From an uncultured Lachnospiraceae bacterium (GTDB taxonomy: Bacteria > Bacillota > Clostridia > Lachnospirales > Lachnospiraceae), in contig CANOFW010000017.1 of the NCBI GenBank assembly GCA_947565425.1, forward strand, positions 1 to 64,000: DNA of 64,000 nucleotides, written 5' to 3'. The position numbers and the translations under genes were made by a program. Below are positions 40,899 through 49,603 of the stretch, one piece after another. How positions within the stretch are numbered: position 1 is the stretch's first letter; each line of letters begins with the position of its first letter. The notes beneath the pieces are model-generated. The model was not told the origin of the DNA. It was given only the letters and a program-made list of their open reading frames with translations, and ran no database searches.

Positions 40899-42167
40899 TT
40901 AAATGCCTGTTTCCTTAAAGAACTCCCTAAATTCCTGATACCCTTGCGCGGTAAGCTTTTCTTTCTGGAATTTTTTATTCTTATTCATTCTTGCCACCAG
41001 CACCTGTTTGCCCAATGCCCGCTCTTTCTGCGCCTGCTCGATCACTTGCGCCAGCTTTTCACCTGGATAATTTTTCTCAATCAAATAAGCAATCTTTTCC
41101 GACTGTCCCGGAATCTCAAAACCTTGCTCCAAAAGAAGCAAAATGATGCGCTCAAAACCGATAGAAAATCCGCATGCCGGTACTTGATTGCCGGTAAACT
41201 TACCAATCATTTCATCGTAACGCCCGCCTCCGCCGCAGCTTCCGCCAAATTCCGGCATAGCAATTTCAAAAATTGTTCCTGTATAATAAGACATACCACG
41301 TACCAGCGTAGGGTCAAATACCAATGAGAAATCCGCCGCCTTTGTCGCATTGACGCTGGCCGCAATCTCTTTCAAATTCTCGGCAATCTCCGTATCCAGG
41401 TACTCTCCCAATTCTTCGGCAAGATACGCGACGCCGTCCGCTACTTCCTCTTTGCCTTGCAAATGCGCAAAAAGTGACAGATATTTATCTATAGACTCTT
41501 TCGCATAGCCGTTTTTGGCAAGTTCTTCTGCCACGCCGTCCATGCCAATCTTGTCCATTTTATCAAGAATAATAAAAACTGTGTCGTACGATTCTTCCGC
41601 AAAGCCACTGTACGCTGCCATCGCCTTTAAAATTCTTCGCTCATTGATGCGGATTTGGAAATTTTTGAAGCCTAATTTGCCGAGCGTTGTCGTGGTCGCA
41701 AGAATCAATTCAATTTCAGCAAGGTTGCTCGGTTCTCCTAAAATATCAATGTCGCACTGCATAAACTGGCGGTATCTGCCCCTCTGCGGGCGGTCTGCGC
41801 GCCAGACATTGCCCATCTGCAACGCCTTAAAAGGAGACGGCAAATCGTTGGCATTATTAGAATAAAAACGCGCCAACGGCACGGTCAAATCGTAACGCAT
41901 ACCGAAATCAACGACGTCGTTCTCCGTCTGCGCCGTTTCCAGTTTGAGCTTCTCTCCGCGCTTTAACACCTTAAAAATCAACTTTTCATTTTCTCCACCC
42001 TGTTTATTGCTGAGATTCGCAATATTCTCCATACACGGCGTCTCAATCGGCGTGAAGCCAAAACTGCGGTACGTTTCCTTAATCACATTCATTACATAAT
42101 CCCGAATCTGCATCTCTTCCGGTAAAATATCCTTCATGCCGTTTACCGGCTTTTTCGCCAGTGCCAT
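40899..42167 (-). CDS. hisS: Histidyl-tRNA synthetase
   Basis: A 422-residue class II synthetase. Signatures are GMKDILPEEM near the start, motif 2 with ALQMGNVWRADRPQRGRYRQFMQCDIDILGEPS, the histidine motif LVRGMSYYTGTIFEI, and motif 3 GFSIGFERIILLLLEQG. It charges tRNA-His. It is the first gene of the hisS-aspS operon and has its own promoter about 85-115 bases upstream. No T-box was found in the short leader. Confidence 0.97.
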   Translation of the reverse strand: MALAKKPVNGMKDILPEEMQIRDYVMNVIKETYRSFGFTPIETPCMENIANLSNKQGGENEKLIFKVLKRGEKLKLETAQTENDVVDFGMRYDLTVPLARFYSNNANDLPSPFKALQMGNVWRADRPQRGRYRQFMQCDIDILGEPSNLAEIELILATTTTLGKLGFKNFQIRINERRILKAMAAYSGFAEESYDTVFIILDKMDKIGMDGVAEELAKNGYAKESIDKYLSLFAHLQGKEEVADGVAYLAEELGEYLDTEIAENLKEIAASVNATKAADFSLVFDPTLVRGMSYYTGTIFEIAMPEFGGSCGGGGRYDEMIGKFTGNQVPACGFSIGFERIILLLLEQGFEIPGQSEKIAYLIEKNYPGEKLAQVIEQAQKERALGKQVLVARMNKNKKFQKEKLTAQGYQEFREFFKETGI

Positions 42168-42252
42168 ACTGTCTCCTCCATTTTCTTATCGTTCTATATC
42201 GCTTGTTCTCCGTCTGTTTGAGAACGCTGCAAAATGCTTTACCTAAGCATAA

Positions 42253-42281
42253 ATTATATTTTTGTATGGAAGAAAAGTCAA
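42253..42281 (-). promoter_or_regulatory. SigA promoter of hisS-aspS
   Basis: On the minus strand TTGACT (42276-42281) and TATAAT (42253-42258) are separated by 17 bases, a near-consensus promoter. It lies about 86 bases before the hisS ATG. The leader is too short for a T-box. Confidence 0.85.
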
Positions 42282-42316
42282 GAAGAAAGTGGAAAAGCCC
42301 GCCGAGGGTTGCTTTA

Positions 42317-43615
42317 CTATGTTTGTGGAATAACAAGCAAAACACTTAGGTGAAAAACGAAATCTTCCGCTTTGAAGTCCATAGCGCCGTGATACTTTTC
42401 CGCCACTGCTTTCATATTTGCCAGACCTGTCCCTGGGAGAAAGGAACGGTCCCCCGCAAAGCTGTTTTCAATTTCCAGCAAAATAAAATCCCCCTGTACA
42501 TTTCCCTTGACACAGATAAATTTATCTACTCCTTCCTCCATTTTCCTGCATGCATGCATGGCGTTATCCAATGCATTTGATAAAATAATCGCAAAATCAA
42601 TCTCCGCAATCGGACAGGGATAAGGCAGACGCAGAGAACATGATACCTTTACGCCCTCATTTTGCGCAAGCCCCAGCTTATTTCCCAGCAGGATATCCGC
42701 CACCGGATGATTCGTTTTGCTGGGAAAAGACATCTCTGCGTTCAAAAGCTCCATATCACCAAGATAATGCAACGCCTCCTCCAATTTTTCCTCCTGCAAG
42801 AGTTCGCCTACGACCGTCATATGATTCTTTATATCATGTCGAAAAGACACCGTGTTCTCATAGCGTGCTTTTGCCTCGTCCACATATTGACGCAACAAAT
42901 GTTCCTCCTGTTCCACAAGGGAAAGCCGTGTTTCCAGACGAAACTGCTCGCTCAGCTTCTTATAGGCATATAATACGCTGCATAAACTAGCAATCCCCAG
43001 AAAATGCACCGCCAGCATTTGTGAATACCATATGCTCCCCCTATCCCCGTCGCTTCCTACTTGCGTGACATTTCCATAAAATGCAAAACTGACATACTCT
43101 CCAACTAGCAAAATCATCAGCGTAGGTGTCAGAATCATCAAAGCATAACGGCTTTTTTCCATTTCACAAGGTAAAAAATACTCATACGCCATGTAATAGC
43201 AAAACACCGACGATACTAGTGCCGCTGCGCTCAAGACAACAGAAAGAAACATCCCCCCATTTTCCGATACTATCCCTTCATGCAAAACACCCGAGATGTC
43301 ATTGACAACACCAAAATTCAATTGTAAAATCTCAGCCGTCACCACCGCCAACAGCATTACCGTAAAACCATCTGCCTGGTATACAAAAATTCCTGCTGCC
43401 ACCAGCAGTAGGATATAGGTAACCAGACCCCAGACATCATATGAAACAAGGGAAAGAACGATTAGCGAAAGTATCGTAAACAGCGCTGACAAAACCGTAT
43501 ATCTCAGGGAACATATACTCAGATCTTTTCGTAGGGATTTCGTAAAAAAAAGAAAGCCAATTAGAACCTGGATGCCTCCGACTACATATGTATTGTAAAA
43601 ATCCAGCCATTCCAT
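42317..43615 (-). CDS. Orphan GHKL sensor histidine kinase (AgrC-like)
   Basis: A 432-residue kinase with about seven N-terminal membrane segments, a coiled linker, phosphoacceptor His260 in SFRHDIKNHMTVVGELL, N box IILSNALDNAMHACRK and a short G box FLPGTGLANMKAVAEKYHG. The start at the ATG (43615) is preferred; a GTG four codons earlier is also possible. No LytTR regulator is adjacent, unlike the two other GHKL kinases in this window, so it may signal to a distant partner or to the LytTR proteins encoded elsewhere in the window. It follows hemZ by 29 bases. Confidence 0.9.
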   Translation of the reverse strand: MEWLDFYNTYVVGGIQVLIGFLFFTKSLRKDLSICSLRYTVLSALFTILSLIVLSLVSYDVWGLVTYILLLVAAGIFVYQADGFTVMLLAVVTAEILQLNFGVVNDISGVLHEGIVSENGGMFLSVVLSAAALVSSVFCYYMAYEYFLPCEMEKSRYALMILTPTLMILLVGEYVSFAFYGNVTQVGSDGDRGSIWYSQMLAVHFLGIASLCSVLYAYKKLSEQFRLETRLSLVEQEEHLLRQYVDEAKARYENTVSFRHDIKNHMTVVGELLQEEKLEEALHYLGDMELLNAEMSFPSKTNHPVADILLGNKLGLAQNEGVKVSCSLRLPYPCPIAEIDFAIILSNALDNAMHACRKMEEGVDKFICVKGNVQGDFILLEIENSFAGDRSFLPGTGLANMKAVAEKYHGAMDFKAEDFVFHLSVLLVIPQT

Positions 43616-43644
43616 GGTTTTACACACTCCGTTCTTATTAGTTT

Positions 43645-45228
43645 TTAGGCTAAAAATAATATATGTTTTCTTTCTATCATCTCGTCAATTCTTGCGATAT
43701 ACTGCGCCACATCCTTCACATTCTCGCATCGCTCAATCTTCCTGCCTGGCTCCACACGTTTTGAAATGCTTCCGGCCCCCAGAGCCACGATAGACTGCAC
43801 TTCCTCCATAATTAAAATATTGTAAAGCCCTGCCTTCCCGGGACTGGCATAGCCCACGTTCTCAAAATTGCCCGCCATATTTTTCTGCCGGTAAAGATAA
43901 TAAGGCAAAAGTCCCATCTTCCTGGCATATGCAGCTGTCAGCGCAATAATCTCCCAGGTATTTTCCATTTTCATCCCTTGATAATCTTCCGGGAACATTT
44001 TCATCCTCGCCGCCCGCTTGAGCGCAAGCGAATGGACTGTCAGATTATCCGGCGACAATTTGGCCACCTTTTCCATTGTAATTCGTACGTCCTCTACCGT
44101 CTCCTCCGGCAATCCCACAATCAGATCCATGTTGATATTATCAAATCCCAAATCTCTTGCCAGATGAAAACTTTCTATCGTCTGTTTCACGGTATGACGG
44201 CGCCCAATCACGTCTAAGGTCTCCTGCTTCATAGTCTGCGGATTGATAGAAATGCGGGAGACATCATGTTCCCGCAACACTTCTAGCTTATCCTTGGTAA
44301 TACTGTCCGGCCGTCCGGCTTCCACCGTGTATTCCAGCAGATGTGAGAAATCAAAACTTGCCGCAATCTTAGCAAGCAGACGATGAAGCTGCCGCGGCGA
44401 GAGTGTTGTCGGCGTCCCTCCGCCAATATAGATAGCGTTCAATTTCTTGTGCCTAAAAGCCTGAGATGTGAAATCAATTTCCTTTTCTAACGCATCCAGA
44501 TAATCGTCCGTCCTATCCTCCCACAAGCCAATCGGGGAAGAGGAAAAAGAACAATAGGAACAAATACTTGGACAAAAGGGAATCCCTACATAAAGGCTGT
44601 AGCCGTCTTGGTAATCAATTTTATGTAGCAGTTCCATCTCCCGCCTGGCTATCTCTATACTGAGGTTAATTTTTTCTTCTGAGGCCAAATAAGTCTCTGC
44701 CATAAACGTGTGGATATTCGCTTCGCTCTGACCATTTTCCAGTCTGGTCATAGCAATCTTCGTGGGACGAATGCCCGTGAGCGTGCCCCAGGGTAATGTC
44801 CTGCCGCTATATTCCGACAACATGCGATACAGGCAGCGTTTGAGCCGGTTCTTTGTGTCTCCCCGGTCTGAAAAATCTGCCTGTATCTTAGCCTGGGCTT
44901 TCGCTGCGGTCCCCCTTCTATCTTGAGAACTTATCTTTGCCAAAAGCTGCTTTCCCTGTTCTTCACATTCCATTGCCAACGGCTGCTGCCCTTGCTCAAA
45001 ACCTTGTGTATTTTCTTCTTTAAGGAAGATTTCGATTGTGTCCCTGCAATCTTGCGTCCCCTGGTGGTAAAATATTTCCAGACGAAATATAGGTGCGCAT
45101 TGCTCTTCCAGCTTGTAAATCTTTTTTCTGTCTGCAAAAACTTTCACATCCTCGCCAGGATAAAATGCTTTTACCAGGGAATGTATATCGTATTCAAAAT
45201 TTGCTTCATTCAAACAAACGGTTATCAT
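43645..45228 (-). CDS. hemZ: Oxygen-independent coproporphyrinogen III oxidase-like HemZ (radical SAM)
   Basis: A 527-residue radical SAM protein. An N-terminal domain of about 180 residues, with LPWGTLTGIRPTKIAM, precedes the radical SAM motif FCPSICSYCSF (CX3CX2C), then YIGGGTPTTLSP, VEAGRPDSITKDKL, RISINPQTM and NMDLIVGLPEET. This combination fits HemZ rather than HemN/HemW. It is called a coproporphyrinogen dehydrogenase, though the role in organisms without full heme synthesis is unclear. It starts 60 bases downstream of the MBL hydrolase gene. Confidence 0.93.
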   Translation of the reverse strand: MITVCLNEANFEYDIHSLVKAFYPGEDVKVFADRKKIYKLEEQCAPIFRLEIFYHQGTQDCRDTIEIFLKEENTQGFEQGQQPLAMECEEQGKQLLAKISSQDRRGTAAKAQAKIQADFSDRGDTKNRLKRCLYRMLSEYSGRTLPWGTLTGIRPTKIAMTRLENGQSEANIHTFMAETYLASEEKINLSIEIARREMELLHKIDYQDGYSLYVGIPFCPSICSYCSFSSSPIGLWEDRTDDYLDALEKEIDFTSQAFRHKKLNAIYIGGGTPTTLSPRQLHRLLAKIAASFDFSHLLEYTVEAGRPDSITKDKLEVLREHDVSRISINPQTMKQETLDVIGRRHTVKQTIESFHLARDLGFDNINMDLIVGLPEETVEDVRITMEKVAKLSPDNLTVHSLALKRAARMKMFPEDYQGMKMENTWEIIALTAAYARKMGLLPYYLYRQKNMAGNFENVGYASPGKAGLYNILIMEEVQSIVALGAGSISKRVEPGRKIERCENVKDVAQYIARIDEMIERKHILFLA

Positions 45229-45288
45229 CTTAATCCCTCTGTCGCAAACATGCTCTTACGACTAAATAGCTTCTTCCTAAGAAAAAAT

Positions 45289-45915
45289 TTAGGAGATAAA
45301 CGGGTTGCCTCTGCGTTCCATGCCGATCGTCGTAACGCCCATATGCCCCGGATAAACTTTCACATCATCCGGCAGCGGAAGCAATTTGTCTTTGATGGAG
45401 TGGATTAACTGCGACATGCTTCCACGCGGGAAATCTGTCCTGCCCACAGACTGACAGAACAAGGTATCTCCGCTAAATAAGACCTTATCCTCTACCGAAT
45501 AAAAACAGCAACCGCCCTCGGTATGGCCCGGTGTGTGCAATACCTTTAAATCCATACCTGCAAGCTGCAACACTTCGCCATCTTTTACAAACACGTCCGC
45601 CTGATAGCTGTCCCTACGCCCAATCATACCGGAAGCGTTAAGCCCGGACTGTTCTAAAGTTTCCTTCTCCGCCTCATGCGCATAAATCTTAACGCCAAAC
45701 ATTCCGGCAAGCTCCCCTGCCGCCATAGCATGGTCAAAATGTCCATGCGTCAATAACACAGCCTTGGGCTTTAAGCCCTTCTGTTTGATCTTTTCCGCAA
45801 GTAACTGCGCGGAATCACCTGGATCTATCACCAAAACTTCCTGTGTCTTTTCATTTATTGCAAAATAACAATTCGTCTGCACCTGTCCTACACAATATTG
45901 CTCAATCTTCATCAT
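45289..45915 (-). CDS. MBL-fold metal-dependent hydrolase (glyoxalase II-like)
   Basis: A 208-residue metallo-beta-lactamase fold protein. The zinc motif is LTHGHFDHAMAAG, further ligands are in VLHTPGHTEGGCCFY and LFSGDTLF, and the last His is in VYPGHMGVTTIG. Such small YcbL-like proteins hydrolyse thioesters or similar compounds; the substrate is unknown. It ends 60 bases before the hemZ start and begins after a gene of unknown function, all on the minus strand. Confidence 0.9.
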   Translation of the reverse strand: MMKIEQYCVGQVQTNCYFAINEKTQEVLVIDPGDSAQLLAEKIKQKGLKPKAVLLTHGHFDHAMAAGELAGMFGVKIYAHEAEKETLEQSGLNASGMIGRRDSYQADVFVKDGEVLQLAGMDLKVLHTPGHTEGGCCFYSVEDKVLFSGDTLFCQSVGRTDFPRGSMSQLIHSIKDKLLPLPDDVKVYPGHMGVTTIGMERRGNPFIS

Positions 45916-45938
45916 CTGCGTAATCCTTTCTTATACTC

Positions 45939-46637
45939 TCAAAGTTTAATTTCATTCTTATTACCATGCAGAATTAAATTCTTATCCGAACGGTCAACTC
46001 CTACAATCATTCCCGTCTTATCATACTGCGTCAACAAGTCGGAATTCTTCACAAGATGCCTTCTGCCATTGTCCGAGAGGAAATTTTCGATCTCCTTCTG
46101 ATTCCCTCTACGGAAAATCGCCCGGATCTCCTCCTTCGTATAATTGGGCTGTGTAACGTCTACAGGTCCCGGAAGCAGAAATTCGTCCGCCCGCACTCCT
46201 TCCGCAGAGTACATGTCCGCAGGAACCTCGGCATGTTCCATGCGCTCTTCTAAAATCTCCGGGAATTCCATCTGCTTTTCACCTTCCGGTTCATTCCAAA
46301 TCTTATTCCATAGAGATTTGAGAAACGTGACGGCAGCCTGCGCAAATTTGCGGACCTGCCCGGTAAAATCTGCGCGCATAGCCTCTCGTTGCGTCTGCTC
46401 TCTCCCCTGGCGGGAAATTTCTATCCGCACACCGGAAGAAACGCTCTCCTGCGCCGTCTTCGGGGCGTCTTTTTCCGTCTCCGCTTTGGCGGCCTTTTTC
46501 TTCTCTTCGCTCTTCTCATAGATGACGCCCTGTTTCTCAGCATCTAAATGGAATTCCGGCGAGTCTACGCTTTTTCTCTTTGTCTGGTTGATTTTCGCAT
46601 ATTCATAATATTTCTGCCCATTTACTTTATCTACCAT
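45939..46637 (-). CDS. Protein of unknown function with GVIYEK motif
   Basis: A 232-residue hydrophilic protein without signal peptide. The N-terminal third is charged and low-complexity with HLDAEKQGVIYEKSEEKKKAA; a helical stretch with FAQAAVTFLKSLWNKIW is in the middle; the C terminus has YTKEEIRAIFRRGNQKEIENFLSDNGRRHLVKNSDLLTQYD, which looks conserved. The start at MVDKVNGQKYYEY is preceded by GAGG. A GVIYEK-like motif following a low-complexity head is also found in the unknown protein at 10603-11181, suggesting a shared location or partner. No function known to me. Confidence 0.82.
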   Translation of the reverse strand: MVDKVNGQKYYEYAKINQTKRKSVDSPEFHLDAEKQGVIYEKSEEKKKAAKAETEKDAPKTAQESVSSGVRIEISRQGREQTQREAMRADFTGQVRKFAQAAVTFLKSLWNKIWNEPEGEKQMEFPEILEERMEHAEVPADMYSAEGVRADEFLLPGPVDVTQPNYTKEEIRAIFRRGNQKEIENFLSDNGRRHLVKNSDLLTQYDKTGMIVGVDRSDKNLILHGNKNEIKL

Positions 46638-46723
46638 AAGTGCCTCGTTTCCCAATCTTCTTCTCAAATGATTTCAGCTCTATCATAACAAGAGGGCATT
46701 GCCGCGTCAATCATAACTTTTTC

Positions 46724-46752
46724 TTGCAATCTTGCAATAAGCATAGTATAAT
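46724..46752 (+). promoter_or_regulatory. Promoter of the queL-yhhQ operon
   Basis: TTGCAA (46724-46729), a 17-base spacer and TATAAT (46747-46752) form a near-consensus SigA promoter. It leaves an untranslated leader of about 170 bases, long enough for a riboswitch. Confidence 0.85.
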
Positions 46753-46758
46753 GACATA

Positions 46759-46932
46759 GCTGTTTAAAGCTCCACGGTTTTGAACCGCGAAAAATCACAT
46801 AAGACAGTTCGTGACCATCCTGTCTCTAAACAAAACTAGGGATTTGAGAAACGGTTATTTTGCATGCCTTTGTGCCGAAGTATACCGTTTTTTGTATGCA
46901 ACATGCGTAACGTACTGTCGGAAAGGACAAAC
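46759..46932 (+). promoter_or_regulatory. Structured leader of the queL-yhhQ operon, possible preQ1-type riboswitch
   Basis: The leader contains hairpins CGGTT-TTG-AACCG (about 46775-46788) and AGACAG/CTGTCT with a 12-base loop (about 46802-46830), followed by an A-rich tail CTAAACAAAACTAGGG. A small hairpin with a C-rich loop and an A-rich tail ending in CTA is the general form of preQ1-I riboswitches, and the operon is for queuine salvage. The loop does not clearly contain the consensus TAGC, so the assignment is weak. A different ligand-binding leader is equally possible. Confidence 0.35.
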
Positions 46933-47667
46933 ATGAATGATTTTAACCCTAACCGTTACGCCGTTATCCATGAGAAAAACCCCAGGGAAATCGTGATGCT
47001 CCGGGGAAAAGGGTGCAGTTGGCGGCGCTGCCGCTTCTGCGACTACCATCTGGATTCTTCGCCGGACGAAAATGCAAATTTTGCTTTGAACCAAGAACAA
47101 CTCTTAAAAGTCACCGGTATTCACCACAAACTGGAAGTCATTAACTCCGGCAGCTTCGTGGATTTAGACGAGCCAACGCTTGCTCTGATTGAAGAAGTCT
47201 GCCGAAAACAGCAAATCCATCAAGTACATTTCGAGTGCCATTGGCGGCACCGCGGCGCCATTGGCGATTTTCGCAAACGATTTGAAGCGCAAGGTATCGA
47301 ACTGAAAATCAAGACGGGTGTTGAGACGTTCGACGCTTTGTTCCGCGAGAGCTATCTGGATAAAGGGATTGACACGGATAATCCGCAAGAAATCGCCGCA
47401 TATTTTGATGAAGTCTGCCTGTTGTTCGGCATTCCCGGACAGACCGCTGAAAGCATGGAACAGGACATACAGACCGGGCTCGCCCATTTTGAGCGCGTAT
47501 GCATCAACATCATGCAGGAAAACTTAAAACCCATTAAACCAGATCCCAGAGTGATTGCCTCATTTACCAAAGAACTTTATCCCAAATACATAGAAAATTG
47601 CCGCGTAGATATTTTAATGGAAAATACTGCGTTCGGTGTAGGAGGTGTCGTAGAACATGCAAAATGA
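46933..47667 (+). CDS. queL: Radical SAM protein, likely queuine lyase QueL
   Basis: A 244-residue radical SAM protein with an unusual cluster motif GCSWRRCRFC (Cys28, Cys33, Cys36: CX4CX2C rather than CX3CX2C). Later segments are EVINSGSFVDL, HFECHWRHRGAI, KTGVETFD and LLFGIPGQTAESM. It overlaps the queuosine-precursor transporter gene yhhQ by 11 bases. In Clostridioides difficile and relatives a radical SAM enzyme next to yhhQ, QueL, cuts queuine to preQ1 for use by a preQ1-specific TGT. The identification rests on this neighbourhood and on the short radical SAM core. The start has GGAAAGGAC. Confidence 0.75.
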   Translation: MNDFNPNRYAVIHEKNPREIVMLRGKGCSWRRCRFCDYHLDSSPDENANFALNQEQLLKVTGIHHKLEVINSGSFVDLDEPTLALIEEVCRKQQIHQVHFECHWRHRGAIGDFRKRFEAQGIELKIKTGVETFDALFRESYLDKGIDTDNPQEIAAYFDEVCLLFGIPGQTAESMEQDIQTGLAHFERVCINIMQENLKPIKPDPRVIASFTKELYPKYIENCRVDILMENTAFGVGGVVEHAK

Positions 47668-48364
47668 AATACTTTTACTCATATCGTTAGTTATCACTTA
47701 CGCTGCCGTCTTGGCTTTATTTGCACTTTTTAAGGAACAGGGGCTTTATCTGTGGACGGTTATCGCCACAATTGCGGCAAATGTCGAGGTGTTGATTGTC
47801 GTCAATGCCTTCGGTATGGAAATGACCCTGGGAAATATCCTTTTCGCCTCCACGTTCCTGGTGACCGACATCCTGAGCGAGCTGTACGGCAAAAAAGCCG
47901 CACAGACGGCTGTGTGGCTCGGTATTGCAACTTCAATATGTTTTATTGTAATCAGCCAGTCCTGGATGCTCTATATTCCCAACGAAAATGACTTTGCCTC
48001 ACCCAGCATCCGCACCGTATTTTCCAATACTCCGCGTCTGATGGCTGTAGGCATTCTTGTATACGTTATCGTTCAGCTTTTTGACGTATGGGCCTATCAT
48101 AGATGGTGGGCGTTCACCGAGCGGAAATTTAAAGACCGCCAGAAATTCTTATGGCTGAGAAACAACGGCTCCACGCTGCTCTCACAGCTTTTAAATACGA
48201 TTCTCTTTACCTGGGGCGCTTTCCTTGGCACCCACAATACACAGACGTTACTGTCCATCGCTATCTCAAGCTATCTCATATTTATTGTCACAAGCCTTGC
48301 CGATACGCCTTTTGTTTATCTTGCGCGGCGCTTACAACGCACCATGGCCCAGCGCTCAAGCTAG
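47657..48364 (+). CDS. yhhQ: Queuosine precursor transporter YhhQ
   Basis: A 235-residue membrane protein with six or seven hydrophobic segments and the YhhQ/DUF165 features: LFASTFLVTDILSELYGKKAAQTAVWLGI, VQLFDVWAYHRW and TLLSQLLNTILFTWGAFLG. It imports queuine or preQ1/preQ0. The start overlaps the end of the queL-like gene by 11 bases. The stop codon TAG (48362-48364) lies inside the left arm of a MITE-like element, so the last codon or codons may have been changed by the insertion. Confidence 0.93.
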   Translation: MQNEILLLISLVITYAAVLALFALFKEQGLYLWTVIATIAANVEVLIVVNAFGMEMTLGNILFASTFLVTDILSELYGKKAAQTAVWLGIATSICFIVISQSWMLYIPNENDFASPSIRTVFSNTPRLMAVGILVYVIVQLFDVWAYHRWWAFTERKFKDRQKFLWLRNNGSTLLSQLLNTILFTWGAFLGTHNTQTLLSIAISSYLIFIVTSLADTPFVYLARRLQRTMAQRSS

Positions 48365-48527
48365 TGTATTGTCTCGTTGATATTTGATAAAATCACGCAG
48401 GATATTTGTTCATCTGCCTCGTTGAATTTTCGACGGCGTAGCGGTGGCTACGGCTAGAAAATTCAACGAGGCAGATGTGCGAATAGACAAGTGAGTTTAA
48501 CTAATTATCAATGAGACATTACACTAG
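48361..48527. mobile_element. MITE-like element with 23-bp terminal inverted repeats
   Basis: CTAGTGTATTGTCTCGTTGA (48361-48380, extending to 48383) is the inverse complement of 48505-48527 with two mismatches. Inside is a second palindrome with a perfect 21-bp stem (48411-48431 with 48457-48477), whose loop holds a CGTAGC/GCTACG hairpin. The whole is 167 bases, encodes nothing and lies between the yhhQ and nadA genes, supplying the yhhQ stop codon. The ends are CTAG...CTAG. Confidence 0.75.
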
Positions 48528-48576
48528 ACGCCCTCTGTGCTCATTGTCTCAGCGCTCCAAGAAGCGCTCTTCATGC

Positions 48577-49482
48577 TTATTGCCCCAGCGCAAGCATTCT
48601 CTCTAAGGGTTTAGAGGCACGAATCCGCGTCTGTTCATCCATTTCAACCGTATTCGTCATCTGCTCCAACGCATCCGCTACCTTCTGCAACGTGATCCGC
48701 TTCATGTTCGGGCAGAACTGCTGGTGCCCTGCGGGATAGAAACGCTTGTGCAGGTTCTTCTGCTGAAGTTCGTATAAGACGCCAACTTCTGTGCAGATGA
48801 TAAATTCCTGCGCTTCACTTGCCGTTGCATAATCAATAATCCCAGAGGTACTGCCAATATAATCCGCCAATTCTACCACATCCGGTGTACATTCCGGGTG
48901 TACCAACACTTGCGCGTGGGGATGGGCTTGCCTGGCTTGCTTTATGTGTTCTGCTGCAATGTCCTTATGTACATGACAGAAACCATCATTAAAAATAAAA
49001 TCTTTCTCCGGCACCTGTGACGCCACATAACGCCCCAGGTTTTCATCTGGAATAAAATAAATATGCTGATTCGGCAGCTTTCTGACAATCTTTAAGGCAT
49101 TCGATGAGGTCACGCATACATCGGAATACGTCTTTAACTCCGCCGTGGAATTGATATAACAGACAACCGCAAGATCTTCATATTCCTCACGCAGCTTTTG
49201 AATCTTCTCGATATCTGCCATGTGCGCCATGGGACAGTCCGCCTGCATATCTGGCATAATCACCGTCTTTTGCGGACTTAAAATCTTCGCGCTTTCTCCC
49301 ATAAAGGACACGCCGCAAAAACAGATAACATCCGCTTGCTCCTTTGCGGCAATCTTGCTGAGATAAAAGGAATCTCCAACATAATCCGCTATCGCCTGCA
49401 CCTCGTCCTCCACATAATAATGCGCCAAAATTACTGCATTTCGCGCTCGTTTCAATTCCTTGATTTTATCTATCGTTGACAT
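48577..49482 (-). CDS. nadA: Quinolinate synthase A
   Basis: A 301-residue protein of the NadA family. It has three similar domains; seen motifs are ILAHYYVEDEVQAIADYVGDS at the start, CFCGVSFMGESAKILSP with a cluster Cys, CVTSSNA with a second Cys and HQQFCPNMKRITL with the third. It joins iminoaspartate and DHAP to quinolinate using a 4Fe-4S cluster, for NAD synthesis. The start at 49482 is preceded by GGGAGC. Its usual partners nadB and nadC are not here. Confidence 0.95.
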   Translation of the reverse strand: MSTIDKIKELKRARNAVILAHYYVEDEVQAIADYVGDSFYLSKIAAKEQADVICFCGVSFMGESAKILSPQKTVIMPDMQADCPMAHMADIEKIQKLREEYEDLAVVCYINSTAELKTYSDVCVTSSNALKIVRKLPNQHIYFIPDENLGRYVASQVPEKDFIFNDGFCHVHKDIAAEHIKQARQAHPHAQVLVHPECTPDVVELADYIGSTSGIIDYATASEAQEFIICTEVGVLYELQQKNLHKRFYPAGHQQFCPNMKRITLQKVADALEQMTNTVEMDEQTRIRASKPLERMLALGQ

Positions 49483-49603
49483 ATTGCTCCCGCTTTCTCT
49501 ATCCCATCTCACAGGAATAGTTCTACTATTTCCCTTTTCTGCTTACTATCTCACAAGAATGACATTCTGTCAATCCCCAAACTTACCGTGTGAAAGGTTA
49601 TCC

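Noticed and set aside
40852-42316. T-box riboswitch ahead of hisS
   Set aside because: Promoter at 42253-42281 leaves a leader of only about 80 bases without a T-box core.
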